A stretch of DNA of 64,000 nucleotides from Phenylobacterium soli (GCF_003254475.1 NZ_QFYQ01000001.1:2046001-2110000), one strand, 5' to 3'. Counted from the stretch's first letter, positions 40,908 to 49,742 are shown. Translations and numbers: made by a program. The notes: generated by a model not told the origin, from the letters alone.

Positions 40908-42407
40908 ATGTCGAACAAGCGCGTCAAACTCACCCGCAAGCTGGTCGAGAGCGTGGCGCTCGGCCCGCAGGACGCCTTCCTCTGGGATTCGGAGGTGGTG
41001 GGCTTCGGCGTGAAGGTCAGTCGCGGCGGCCAGCGCAGCTACATTCTCCAGTACCGGATCGGTGGACGCTCGCGGCGCTTCACGATCGGAACGCATGGCT
41101 CGCCCTGGACGCCGGAGACGGCGCGGGACCGGGCGAAGATCCTGCTCGGCCAGGTCGCCGGCGGTGTCGATCCCCAGGACGAGAAGGCCGAAGATCGCAA
41201 GGCGCTCACCGTGGCCGAGCTGTGCGACCTCTACGTCACCGAAGGGCTCGCCACCCGAAAGCCGTTGTCCGTCGTGGCCGCCAAGGCCGACATCGAGAAC
41301 CACATCAAGCCGCTTCTGGGCTCCAAGCCGGCGAACGCGGTCACACCCGGCGACGTGGACAAGTTGCTGACCGACATCGCCGCAGGCCGCACCGCGAAAC
41401 GGAGCAAGACCGCGCGCAAGCGGGGTCTCGCGCGCGTCACGGGCGGGAAGGGGGCGGCGAACTCGGCGATCACCACCCTCTGCGCCGCGTTTAATTTCGG
41501 CGTCCGCCGCGGCGTGCGGCCCGACAACCCGGCCCTGGGCGTCCGGAAGTATCCCGAGAAGAAGCTCGAGCGCTTTCTCTCCCCGGCCGAGCTTGCGCGG
41601 CTTGGCGAGGCGCTCGCCGCGGCGGAAGCCCTGGGCGTCGAGAGCCCGTACGCGCTCGCGGCCATTCGATTGCTCATCCTGACCGGCTGCCGTCGCAACG
41701 AGATCCTCACGCTCAAGCGCAGCTACGTGGACGAGCACAACAGCTGTCTGCGGCTGCCGGACAGCAAGACCGGCGCGAAGATCGTGCATATCGGCGACGC
41801 CGCCCTGGAGGTGATCCAGGCGGTGCCGGAGGTGGTCGGAAACCCTTACCTGCTGCCCGGGCGAAAGGGCGAGGGACACATCGTCGATCTTCAATCGACC
41901 TGGGAGCGGATCCGCGCCGCCGCGGGCCTATCGGACGTGCGGCTGCACGACCTCAGGCACGCGTTCGCGAGCCTGGGCGCGGCCAGCGGCGACAGCCTGC
42001 TCGTGATCGGCTCCCTCCTCGGGCACAAAAGCGCCAAGACCACCCACCGTTACGCTCACCTGGCCGACCATCCCCTCAAGGACGCGGCGAACCGCATATC
42101 GGCGGAAGTGGCCCGCTTGATGGGAACGACGTCATCGGGTCCGGCCAAGCCAGCCCGCCGCGCTAATGTTGTTCCGGCGCCGCCCGGCACGAAAGGGGTG
42201 CTGGGCGAGGTCATCGAGACGAAGTGGCTGGATACGCCGGCCGCGGCGGCGTTCCTTGGCCATACCGTCGGCACGCTGCAGACCTATCGCTGGATGGGCA
42301 CGGGGCCGCGGTTCCGGAAAATCGGCCGCCGCGTCGTCTACGCCCTCGGGGACCTTGAAGCGTGGCGCAGCGAGCAGGCGGCCAGCTCGTCGGCTCGCGC
42401 AGCCTAG
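40908..42407 (+). CDS. Tyrosine integrase with C-terminal excisionase-like HTH domain
   Basis: A 499-residue tyrosine recombinase that would insert and excise the element at tRNA-Thr. Residues about 1-85 are the arm-binding domain (DUF4102), 95-190 the core-binding domain and 215-400 the catalytic domain with Arg262 (GCRRNE), His347 and Arg350 (LHDLRHAF), His373 (LGHKS) and nucleophile Tyr382 (THRYAHL). Residues about 440-490 form a separate MerR/AlpA-like HTH (WLDTPAAAAFLGHTVGTLQT, IGRRVVYALGDLEAW) that is a clear relative of the stand-alone RdfS encoded at 61.5 kb. Phage and ICE integrases normally lack it. ATG 40908 is preferred over a 68-residue extension that runs into the tRNA fragment. 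Confidence 0.93.
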   Translation: MSNKRVKLTRKLVESVALGPQDAFLWDSEVVGFGVKVSRGGQRSYILQYRIGGRSRRFTIGTHGSPWTPETARDRAKILLGQVAGGVDPQDEKAEDRKALTVAELCDLYVTEGLATRKPLSVVAAKADIENHIKPLLGSKPANAVTPGDVDKLLTDIAAGRTAKRSKTARKRGLARVTGGKGAANSAITTLCAAFNFGVRRGVRPDNPALGVRKYPEKKLERFLSPAELARLGEALAAAEALGVESPYALAAIRLLILTGCRRNEILTLKRSYVDEHNSCLRLPDSKTGAKIVHIGDAALEVIQAVPEVVGNPYLLPGRKGEGHIVDLQSTWERIRAAAGLSDVRLHDLRHAFASLGAASGDSLLVIGSLLGHKSAKTTHRYAHLADHPLKDAANRISAEVARLMGTTSSGPAKPARRANVVPAPPGTKGVLGEVIETKWLDTPAAAAFLGHTVGTLQTYRWMGTGPRFRKIGRRVVYALGDLEAWRSEQAASSSARAA

Positions 42408-42409
42408 GG

Positions 42410-42462
42410 GGCGAACTTGGCCCGCCGCGTTCTGAGCGACTTTGACTCTTAGGCGAACTTGG
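42410..42462 (+). repeat. 11-bp direct repeats after the integrase gene
   Basis: GGCGAACTTGG occurs at 42410-42420 and 42452-42462, exactly 42 bp (four helical turns) apart. A weaker relative, GGCAACTTTGGG, starts at 42596. They are possible arm-type or regulatory protein sites. Confidence 0.45.
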
Positions 42463-42575
42463 GAGCGTCCGCTTTCGGGCGCACAGCAAGCGGCGCCGTT
42501 CCGCATGTCGTGTGCAGGGCTGGACCGGATCTCCGAAAAGTTCGGTTCCGCGCACATCGCAGCTTCGCCGCCTTC

Positions 42576-42737
42576 ATGAGTGCTCCTGACTCATTGGCAA
42601 CTTTGGGAAGGTCCGCACCAGACTTAGGGGCTGAGCGCCCGCCCTCGCGCGGGCGACGACGGTGGCCTGAGTCACAGCTGCACCTTACATTCTCCGAGCT
42701 ATTCGACGAGCTTCGGCAGGAGGGCAGAGTCGCGTGA
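42576..42737 (+). CDS. Possible 53-residue protein before the CBASS effector
   Basis: A short frame from ATG 42576 whose stop overlaps the GTG of the S-4TM effector by four bases (GTGA). The C-terminal part (RRRWPESQLHLTFSELFDEL) looks protein-like. AGGAGGG, the ribosome site of the effector, lies in its last codons. No family is recognised, and it may be a translated leader rather than a gene with a product. Confidence 0.3.
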   Translation: MSAPDSLATLGRSAPDLGAERPPSRGRRRWPESQLHLTFSELFDELRQEGRVA

Positions 42738-43669
42738 CCAACACCATCCCGCAGACCCAGAACTCGGAGCGTGCGCTCAAGTTCATGCGCGCGCGCCAGG
42801 CCACCTATTTCCAGGCCTCCGTAAACCAGTGGTTGCAGCTCGTGGTCACGGTCCTGGCTCCGGTGATCGGCGCGATGATCGGACTCAACAACCCGGCGAC
42901 CAGGCCTTACGTGGCCTTGGCGTCCGTCGCGGCGTCTCTCCTGGACGCCGCTGTGTTAGACCGGGCGCAGCGCAAGCTGCTGGCGACCGCCGCCAAGATG
43001 GCCGAGATGTTCGACGTCGAGGTCCTTCAACTGCCCTGGAACGCCTTCGTGGTAGGTCCGCGGCTGGACGCTGAGACCATCCACGGCGCGGCCGAGCGCT
43101 ACAAGGGCGAGGCCAAGATGGCCAAGATCCGCAACTGGTATCCGGTCGTCGTCGGCCAGGCGCCGCTGCCCCTGGCGCGGATCGTCTGCCAGAGAACCAA
43201 CCTGTGGTACGACGCGAGCCTGCGGCGGACCTATGGCGGCGTCATCGTGATCTTCGCCGTCGCGGTGACGGCTGGACTGGTGGGCGCGGCCATCTACCTC
43301 GATCTGAAGTTCCTGGACCTGGTCACTACCGCCATTGTCCCGGCCTCGCCGGTGCTGATCTGGGCCATCCGTGAGCGCAACCGTCATAAAGACACCGCCG
43401 ACGCCCAGGAGCGGGTGAAGGGCGAATCTGAGGCGTTGTGGGATCGGGCCAAGGCCGGCGGGTGCAGCGACGACGACTGCGCCGAACGCTCCCGCGAGTT
43501 TCAGAACTCCATCTATGCGCGGCGAGTCTCCAGCCCGCTGATCCTGCCCTTCATGTATCCGCTGCTCCGTAACAGGATGGAGGCGCAGATGAACGTCGGA
43601 GCCGAGGCTATGCTGCGCGACGCCGGCCTGCTGAAGGATAAGCCGGAGGAGGGTGTCCCGGCCGGCTGA
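42734..43669 (+). CDS. CBASS effector: S-4TM pore-forming protein
   Basis: A 311-residue protein of the S-4TM family (SMODS-associated 4TM), found next to CD-NTases as a membrane-damaging effector. Two hydrophobic pairs lie at about residues 33-80 (LQLVVTVLAPVIGAMIGLNN and the next) and 178-220 (GGVIVIFAVAVTAGLVGAAI, VTTAIVPASPVLIWAI). Between them is a soluble region likely to bind the second messenger or couple to it. Start is GTG after AGGAGGG. The gene faces the CD-NTase tail to tail, with a 2-bp gap, instead of sharing its operon. Confidence 0.85.
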   Translation: MTNTIPQTQNSERALKFMRARQATYFQASVNQWLQLVVTVLAPVIGAMIGLNNPATRPYVALASVAASLLDAAVLDRAQRKLLATAAKMAEMFDVEVLQLPWNAFVVGPRLDAETIHGAAERYKGEAKMAKIRNWYPVVVGQAPLPLARIVCQRTNLWYDASLRRTYGGVIVIFAVAVTAGLVGAAIYLDLKFLDLVTTAIVPASPVLIWAIRERNRHKDTADAQERVKGESEALWDRAKAGGCSDDDCAERSREFQNSIYARRVSSPLILPFMYPLLRNRMEAQMNVGAEAMLRDAGLLKDKPEEGVPAG

Positions 43670-43671
43670 TG

Positions 43672-44556
43672 TCAGCTGGCCGGAAAGAAGTCGCCGAAGA
43701 TCTCCTTCCAGATCCGGACGGCCTCGCCCTCATAGCCCTGTTGCTCGGCGCGGAAGGCGCGGGTCGCAGCGACCTCGGCTTCCCGCAGCTTCTGTCGGGC
43801 GGTGGCGCAACGTGCGGCCGTCATTTCGTCGGAGACCAGCGGCCCGAGGCCGGCGGGGTCGGGCCAGTCGTCGCCGACCGTGGCCTGGGCGGCGGCAAAG
43901 AACCGACGCGCCTCGTCCGGAAAATTGCTGAACGGTCCGTCCACCAGCTCCAACGCCATTACCTCGATGAGGTAGGAGGGGGTGATCGACTTGCCGTTCG
44001 ACCGATTCCAGCTCTTCAGCATCTTCACCAGCGGGACCCAGCCGCCGGCCAGCGCCTTGTTCTTCGCCGTCGCCTCTTCCGCGTGTATCTCCGGATCGGT
44101 CTTGATCCAGGTCCCCAGGGTGTCGTCCGGAATGTCGTAGCCGTCTTTCATCCCGAAGGCGGGGACCACGTCAAGGCTGAGGACCTTGCCGTCCTCGTGC
44201 TGGGTCTGGTTCTTCTTCTGGAAGTAGACGGTGACGCAACGGCGGTCTCGCTCCACCTGGTCCTCGCCATAGGCGTCGACCAGGCACTTTTCGAGATCGT
44301 CCAGCACGCCCTTCGGGTGTTTGTCGCGCCGCCACTTCTCGTCCTTGCCCAGCACCACAAAGATGTCGATGTCTTTCAGAGGCTTGGTCTTGGTGCGGCG
44401 GCCATAGCTGCCGGTCAGGAAATCACGCTCGACGTCGAAGTTGGCCTGGACGGTAGCCCGAACGTCCTTCTGCCGCCGAGAAGCATCGTCCTGTTCGGTC
44501 TGGGTGATCTCCAGCCGGGTCTTGAAGGTCTGGAAGGCGTCGCTGACCTTGCTCAC
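43672..44556 (-). CDS. CBASS CD-NTase (SMODS nucleotidyltransferase)
   Basis: A 294-residue cyclic (oligo)nucleotide synthase. The catalytic motif GSYGRRTKTKPLKDIDIFVV gives Gly49-Ser50 with Asp62 and Asp64, and the third acidic residue is Asp129 in LSLDVVPAF. The C-terminal helical domain has KMLKSWNRSNGKSITPSYLI, typical of these enzymes. On infection it would make the messenger that activates the S-4TM effector. Start is GTG with GGAGG upstream, in a GTGA overlap with the HORMA gene. Confidence 0.92.
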   Translation of the reverse strand: MSKVSDAFQTFKTRLEITQTEQDDASRRQKDVRATVQANFDVERDFLTGSYGRRTKTKPLKDIDIFVVLGKDEKWRRDKHPKGVLDDLEKCLVDAYGEDQVERDRRCVTVYFQKKNQTQHEDGKVLSLDVVPAFGMKDGYDIPDDTLGTWIKTDPEIHAEEATAKNKALAGGWVPLVKMLKSWNRSNGKSITPSYLIEVMALELVDGPFSNFPDEARRFFAAAQATVGDDWPDPAGLGPLVSDEMTAARCATARQKLREAEVAATRAFRAEQQGYEGEAVRIWKEIFGDFFPAS

Positions 44557-45056
44557 GAGCGCCTCCAGTAGTTCAGGCCGGCCATGATGTCCGAGGTGGC
44601 GATCGAGGTGCCGGCGGCGCGGCTGGTGAAGCCATCGGTGGCGCGCAGGTCGGTGCTCGACATGCCGGTCACCATCGGCGCTTCGGGGTCGTGGCGGAGC
44701 ACCACCCGATAAACGCAGCCCGGCGGCGGCTGGCCGGCTTTCTCGATGGTACGGCGCAGGTGTTCGCGGTCGACCCACATGTCGTCGTCGACGCCGCTGC
44801 CGTCGTAGTCGATGTCGAAGTCCCAGCGGCCTTCGAGCTTGTCGCTGCCAGGTTTGTAGAACTCCAGGATCACCTTCCTCAGGTGACCGCTGCGCAGCCA
44901 GGTGCGCACGGCCTCGCCCAGCACGTTCCAGCTGTCGGCAAGGTCCTCCGGCGACAGGCCGGCCGCCTGGATAATGCGCTTCAGCTGGTTGCGCATGTTG
45001 TCGGCCACGTAGGTCGCGGTGTGGGTGCGGGTGTAGGTGAAGGTGGAGACGCTCAT
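44553..45056 (-). CDS. cap7: CBASS HORMA-domain protein (Cap7-like)
   Basis: A 167-residue protein of the bacterial HORMA type: it opens with TYTRTHTATYVADNMRNQLK, the signature of CBASS HORMA proteins, continues with GRWDFDIDYDGSGVDDDMW and ends with a mobile safety-belt-like region. HORMA proteins sense a peptide from the invader and then activate the CD-NTase. It overlaps both neighbours, so all four minus-strand genes form one operon. Confidence 0.85.
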   Translation of the reverse strand: MSVSTFTYTRTHTATYVADNMRNQLKRIIQAAGLSPEDLADSWNVLGEAVRTWLRSGHLRKVILEFYKPGSDKLEGRWDFDIDYDGSGVDDDMWVDREHLRRTIEKAGQPPPGCVYRVVLRHDPEAPMVTGMSSTDLRATDGFTSRAAGTSIATSDIMAGLNYWRRS

Positions 45057-45511
45057 CAGCTGACGGCTCCCCAGTCGATGGCGAAGCCCTGGGTGGCGTC
45101 GGCCTTCTCCTCGGCCAGCTCGGCCGGCGTTTCGTCGAGGCCGTGCACCTGGATCCTCGGCGCCCGCTTGGCGAGGGCGTCCCTGGTCCAGTCCAAGTCT
45201 TCCTCGGGGCAGGGGACGAACAGCGTCCATTCCCCTTCTGTCGGGTTCTGTTGCAGCGGATCGGGGTCTTCCAGGCTGATGGCGTCGGCACCATAGACGC
45301 CGTAGATCACCAGCCGCATGCACTTGCCCTTCAGGGTGAGCGGGTGGTCGGCGTAGTCCTCCTCGGTGAGCAGGGTGGCCATGACGCTGGCGGCGGCCGT
45401 CAGCTGGTCGACGGCCTGGCTGCCCGGCCCGGTGATCAGCTTGACGATCTCCGCCCAGGCTTCCGCGCCGGCGCGTTGCGGGGTGACCGCGATGTCCCTA
45501 CGCAGCTTCAC
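45056..45511 (-). CDS. Second CBASS regulator candidate (Cap8-like)
   Basis: A 151-residue acidic protein between the TRIP13 ATPase and the HORMA gene. The body (LTAAASVMATLLTEEDYADH, LKGKCMRLVIYGVYGADAIS, EGEWTLFVPCPEEDLDW) is unlike Cap7 but occupies the position of the second HORMA or peptide-bearing partner in type III CBASS systems. I cannot assign it by sequence. It overlaps the ATPase gene by 14 bp and the HORMA gene by one base. Confidence 0.65.
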   Translation of the reverse strand: MKLRRDIAVTPQRAGAEAWAEIVKLITGPGSQAVDQLTAAASVMATLLTEEDYADHPLTLKGKCMRLVIYGVYGADAISLEDPDPLQQNPTEGEWTLFVPCPEEDLDWTRDALAKRAPRIQVHGLDETPAELAEEKADATQGFAIDWGAVS

Positions 45512-46379
45512 GGCCAGCCTCCTTGGCGTTGCGCTTCGCCTGCTGCAGCGAGGCCAACACCTGCTGGGCGTTCATCTTTCCCGGATCCTTCGCCGTTTCG
45601 AGCTCGAGGGCGGCCGCACCCACGACCGCCTTGCGTAGCCGCCGGCCGTCGAGGCCGTCGGACGCCGCCGCGAAGGCGTTCACGTGGCTAACTAGGCCAC
45701 CCACCCCAGGCCACGACTTCGCCAGGCCCATAAGGGTGTCGCGAATGATCTCCGCGCGCGCCTCGGCGTTCGGCGGTGGGATCATCTCGATTAGGTCGGC
45801 TCGCGACATGAACGCGGGGTCGACGGCCTGCGGGTAGTTTGTCGTCGCGATCAGCAGCACGTTTCGGTGCTTCCGGGTCAGCAAGTCCACGCCCGCCAGC
45901 ACCGCATCGGTGGCGCGGTGCACGTCGACTGGGTTAGCTTCCAGGCTCATGCGCTGCCGGTCGGCGGCGAGGGTCTCGACCTCGTCCAACAGGACGACGC
46001 CGCAGCCGCCTTGCGCAGCTTCGGGGATCGTTTGGTCGAACAGCTTGGTGGCCGCCTGCTGCGATTTGCCCAGCGACGCGCTGGCCAGGGCGTGCGGATC
46101 GACCTGGATGAAGACCACCCGCTGGCCCGGTAGGGCGGCGGCGACTTGGCTGGCCAGGCCCCGCGCCAGAGTCGTCTTGCCGGTGCCAGGAGGGCCCGCC
46201 AGCACGATGAGCCCGTGGAGGGGCGCGACCTCGAACGCCACCTTCGGGCGGATGGAGAGGCCCAGGAGGGCCTGGTTGACCAGCCGCTTGCGGACTTGGT
46301 CGGCGATCTTGATGGCGTCCCAGGCCTGGTTGAAGGACGGATCGGGAAGCATGGTCTGTTGGGCGATGCCCGGCGTCAT
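45498..46379 (-). CDS. cap6: CBASS TRIP13/Pch2-like AAA ATPase (Cap6)
   Basis: A 293-residue AAA+ ATPase with Walker A GPPGTGKT (residues 62-69), Walker B VVLLDE (128-133), sensor ATTNYP and arginine finger region (PAFMSRADLIEM). TRIP13-type proteins disassemble activated HORMA-CD-NTase complexes and so keep CBASS off until infection. First gene of the operon. ATG 46379 is used, with GAAGGGA upstream; the frame extends 23 codons further without coding character. Confidence 0.9.
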   Translation of the reverse strand: MTPGIAQQTMLPDPSFNQAWDAIKIADQVRKRLVNQALLGLSIRPKVAFEVAPLHGLIVLAGPPGTGKTTLARGLASQVAAALPGQRVVFIQVDPHALASASLGKSQQAATKLFDQTIPEAAQGGCGVVLLDEVETLAADRQRMSLEANPVDVHRATDAVLAGVDLLTRKHRNVLLIATTNYPQAVDPAFMSRADLIEMIPPPNAEARAEIIRDTLMGLAKSWPGVGGLVSHVNAFAAASDGLDGRRLRKAVVGAAALELETAKDPGKMNAQQVLASLQQAKRNAKEAGREAA

Positions 46380-46902
46380 AGGGGATTTCCCTTCAAGAGG
46401 TGAAAAACCCGGCGCCGGCGCAGTTGTGCGCCGCCGTGCGCGATGCATAAGATCGCGCGGCCGGGCCGGATTCGGAACGGTACGACGGGGGGAAGGGCGT
46501 ATGACGGTCCAGGTCGGCCCATCCCCCCGGTTTTTGCGGCCGCCTAAGCCGCAGAATTAAGCGCCAGCCTCCCCACCCAACTTGATGAGCGGCGCGTCCC
46601 TAAAGGACGGGGCGTCGCTGCACGAGCGAGCCCACGGCTCCATCCAGTCGTCATCGGACGGTTTTTGGCGGGAACGACCCCGCAGGTCGCGAACCGAATC
46701 GCCGGCTCTCAGCTCCAGTATGGGGCCGGCCAACGATATCTCAAGACGCGGTTAACGCAGTTCGACACCTTAAGCACGATTCGGCTGTGGATTTCCCTAT
46801 ATCTTGTGGCGACGCGGTCACACTTATCTAGGCCTTGGGTTTCTGAGCTGTTTCCGCCGTCGGCTCGACAGGCGCGCGGCGCTGCGATCATGCTGCTTTC
46901 GC
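46380..46902. other. Divergent intergenic region between CBASS and DUF2971 gene
   Basis: 523 bp without a gene. The right part is AT-richer and contains TATATC near 46797-46803, a possible -10 for the plus-strand gene. A short hairpin (GTCC/GGAC) lies near 46600. I see no repeats, tRNA or known regulatory motif here. Confidence 0.4.
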
Positions 46903-48327
46903 ATGGACCATCTCTATCGCTTCCGCTCCGTCGAAGGCCTGTTGGGCGAGCACGCAGAACTGGCGCGCCAGGAGATCTACTTCGCCCCGACGGGCGAGCT
47001 GAACGACCCCATGGAGGGCTACCTCGACGTGGTCTGGCGGGGCGATGGCATCCTCTGGCGCAACCTGCTGCGCAACTACCTCGTCTCCCTGGTGCACGTC
47101 GCCGCCTATGGGTTCGACGAGCCCATGGACGCCGACACTCAGCTGGGTCTCGCCTGGCTGACCCGCGTCGACGTGAAGGACCAGCCGATCGCGCCGATAC
47201 TCGAAGAGTTCACCTCCGCCATTCTGGCCAAGTCGCCCGCCAAGCGCCTGATCGCCCATCTGGCGGATCGCCGCCGGCGGATCGGCCGCGACGAGCTGGC
47301 CTACTGGCTCTGGACGCTGCACCCATCGGCCGTGGGCGCGCTCCTCAACCTGATGATTGATCGGGGCATGCTGACAGCGGCCGCCGCCCCCGACGAAAAG
47401 CAGGTCGCGCGCAGCGAAGCCGCCTTGTCCGGGCAGATCGATGCGATGCGGAAGCTGGCGCCGCTGACCCGACGCAGGGCCGCCACCTATTTCTCCGTCG
47501 CCCGCAACACAGCTGCCCAGCTCGCCCTGATCCACGACTACGGCGATCCCGCCCTTGAGCAGGCTGAGGCGTGGCGCTTCTTCACGCGCAAGTTCCCGGA
47601 TCGCTATGTGGAGGGCCTTGAGGCGATGGTCTATCCGCCCTGGCACGTGGCGTGCTTTCTGGAGGATCCGCGCAATGCTGCGATGTGGGGCGTCTATGGC
47701 GATCATCACCGCGGAGTCTGCCTCAAGTTCGCGACTCAGCCTGTCGAGAGCGGGGTCGGCCTGGAACTGGAGGCTTTCAGCGGCTGGCAAGGAAATTCCG
47801 ACGGCATCAAGCCTCACATCGGCAAGCGCGTGCTCTCATTCCAAAAGGTCCGCTATTCGCCTGTGCGGCCTCAGATCGAGTTCTTCAGCTCCCTCGGCAA
47901 CATCCCGCGCTACAAGGTGATCGGTGACTGGCTCGCTGATGACCAAGGCCGGCGCAGCCCCTTGATCCGCGACCTCGACGCCGAAACCCCGGCGTGGCGG
48001 ACGGCTTACTGGGACCGCTTCCAGCGCAGCCAGGCGGTCAAAACGCCGGAGTGGGCCCATGAACGGGAACACCGGCTCGTGCTCTCCTCGTCTGGTGCCT
48101 TGGATAAGCCCCTGCGCAAGGCGCGCTACGACTTCGGCGCGCTCACCGGCGTGATCTTCGGACTGAGGACCCCTGACAATGACAAGCGGAGGATCATGCA
48201 GGTGATCGAGCAGAAGTGCCGCGAGGCCGGGCGGCGGGAGTTCGAATTCCACCAGGCTTACTGGTCGGCGGCCAACCGCCGGCTGGATATCGCACCCCTG
48301 CCGCTCCTTAAATTCAGGTTCAATTGA
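46903..48327 (+). CDS. DUF2971 domain protein
   Basis: A 474-residue protein with the DUF2971 pattern: an N-terminal YRFRSVEGLL followed by QEIYFAPTGELNDPMEG, a central CFLEDPRNAAMWGVYGDHHRGVCLKF and a late EWAHEREHRLVL. Its function is unknown, but it is often found next to defence genes. It is long for the family (usual length about 250-350) because of an inserted helical region near residues 80-240. It neighbours CBASS and may be a further defence gene. ATG 46903 has weak upstream sequence. Confidence 0.75.
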   Translation: MDHLYRFRSVEGLLGEHAELARQEIYFAPTGELNDPMEGYLDVVWRGDGILWRNLLRNYLVSLVHVAAYGFDEPMDADTQLGLAWLTRVDVKDQPIAPILEEFTSAILAKSPAKRLIAHLADRRRRIGRDELAYWLWTLHPSAVGALLNLMIDRGMLTAAAAPDEKQVARSEAALSGQIDAMRKLAPLTRRRAATYFSVARNTAAQLALIHDYGDPALEQAEAWRFFTRKFPDRYVEGLEAMVYPPWHVACFLEDPRNAAMWGVYGDHHRGVCLKFATQPVESGVGLELEAFSGWQGNSDGIKPHIGKRVLSFQKVRYSPVRPQIEFFSSLGNIPRYKVIGDWLADDQGRRSPLIRDLDAETPAWRTAYWDRFQRSQAVKTPEWAHEREHRLVLSSSGALDKPLRKARYDFGALTGVIFGLRTPDNDKRRIMQVIEQKCREAGRREFEFHQAYWSAANRRLDIAPLPLLKFRFN

Positions 48328-48505
48328 CGGCATCGCTTTCCACGTGCGGAAGGTCCGCAATTTGGATTCCGCTGGTCGAGGCCGAACACTCAGCTTCGAT
48401 CCGTTGTTCATAAGCGCTCAGGCCGAAGCTGGGGCTGGATCGCCGCCGCTGTTGCAGTCGCCGTGATAGTGGGGCGCCCCCGAGGCCGCGCGTACCCCGA
48501 TAAAA

Positions 48506-49741
48506 TTACCGGCGGACGATCTCCACCGTGATGTGTGACAGCGCGGGAAAGGCCTTGAGCTTGGCCCGATAGAAATCCTCTCGGCGGTCCGAGCGCGTCA
48601 GGACGCTTAGGATCGCGCCCAAGTGCCCCGGCCCGAGCCGCCAGACGTGGAGGTCGGTCACTTCGTCCCCGGACGCTCGCACGAGCGCCTGCACCTGACG
48701 TGTGAGCTTCTTGTCGGGGTTCATGTCGAGCAGAATCGAACCCGTGTCGCGGATAAGCCCGTACGACCAACTTGCGATGACGAACGCCCCGACGATCCCT
48801 GCGAGCGGGTCCATCCAGGTCCATCCGAAGAAGCGCGCCAGCACGAGGCCGGCGATCACCAGGACCGAGACGGCGGCGTCCGCCAGCACGTGGACGACGG
48901 CGGCGCGCAGATTGTTGTCGCGGTGATGATGATGGTCGTGCTCGGCGAACGCCAGCACGTGCGTCTCCTCACCCACCTGGACCGTCGCGGTGAATTCGTG
49001 CGGTTCCGGGATGATGTCCGAGGATTGCAGGAACTCGCCGTGGTCCTCGAACTCGAACGTCTGGCGCACGCCATCCGCCCGAACGGTCTCGATGGTCACC
49101 GCGCCGGCATCCAGGCGCCCGTCTTGAACGGCCACCCTGAAGCAGGGAGGAACATCGTCCTCGAAGACCTCCACCCGAAGCAGGCCCAGGCTCGTGGCTA
49201 GCTCGCGCACCTCAGCATCGGTGTCGTGCTCATCATGTTCGTGCCCATGACCATGGTGGTGGTGGCCGCCCGCGCTCAGCAGCCAGGCGCTGGCGACGTT
49301 CACGGCAAGGCCCAGAGCCGCGAGGGGGATCGCCTCCCGGAAATGGATCGCGACCGGATGGAGCAGCCTCTTGACGGCCTCGTAGCCGATCAGGAGTGAG
49401 ATCATCGCAAGGATGATCGCGCTCGTGTAACCCGCCAGGTCCCCAAGCTTGCCCGTCCCGAAGCTGAAGCGGGGGTCTGCGGCATGCCTGCGCGCATAGG
49501 TGTAGGCCAGCGCCGCGAGAACGAGCGCGCCCGCGTGCGTGGACATATGCAGGCCGTCGGCGACCAGGGCGATGGAGCCGAACAGCAAGCCGCCCACGAT
49601 CTCGCCGACCATCATGGCGCCGCAGAGCCAGATCACGGCCCAGGTTCGTCGTTCGCTCGCCTCGTGGACAGCGCTCAGGAAATTGTGGTGATGCCCCGGC
49701 CGGGGGTGTTCGGCGATCAGTTCGGACATCGGCTTGGCCAT
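48506..49741 (-). CDS. Cation diffusion facilitator (metal-efflux) transporter
   Basis: A 411-residue CDF-family exporter of divalent metal ions, using proton exchange. Six transmembrane segments and the metal-site HxxxD motifs are visible (SIALVADGLHMSTHAGAL, VVHVLADAAVSVLVIAGL). A His-rich cytosolic loop (SAGGHHHHGHGHEHDEHD) lies between segments 4 and 5, joined to an extra domain of about 100 residues that is not typical of short CDF proteins (DmeF-like architecture). It is downstream of the exchanger gene and the Mn2+ riboswitch, so Mn2+ is one plausible substrate; Co2+ or Ni2+ are also possible for this branch. Confidence 0.88.
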   Translation of the reverse strand: MAKPMSELIAEHPRPGHHHNFLSAVHEASERRTWAVIWLCGAMMVGEIVGGLLFGSIALVADGLHMSTHAGALVLAALAYTYARRHAADPRFSFGTGKLGDLAGYTSAIILAMISLLIGYEAVKRLLHPVAIHFREAIPLAALGLAVNVASAWLLSAGGHHHHGHGHEHDEHDTDAEVRELATSLGLLRVEVFEDDVPPCFRVAVQDGRLDAGAVTIETVRADGVRQTFEFEDHGEFLQSSDIIPEPHEFTATVQVGEETHVLAFAEHDHHHHRDNNLRAAVVHVLADAAVSVLVIAGLVLARFFGWTWMDPLAGIVGAFVIASWSYGLIRDTGSILLDMNPDKKLTRQVQALVRASGDEVTDLHVWRLGPGHLGAILSVLTRSDRREDFYRAKLKAFPALSHITVEIVRR

Positions 49742-49742
49742 C

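Noticed and set aside
42408..42575. Second attachment site just after the integrase gene
   Set aside because: The direct repeats there do not match the tRNA fragment, so they cannot be an att duplicate.
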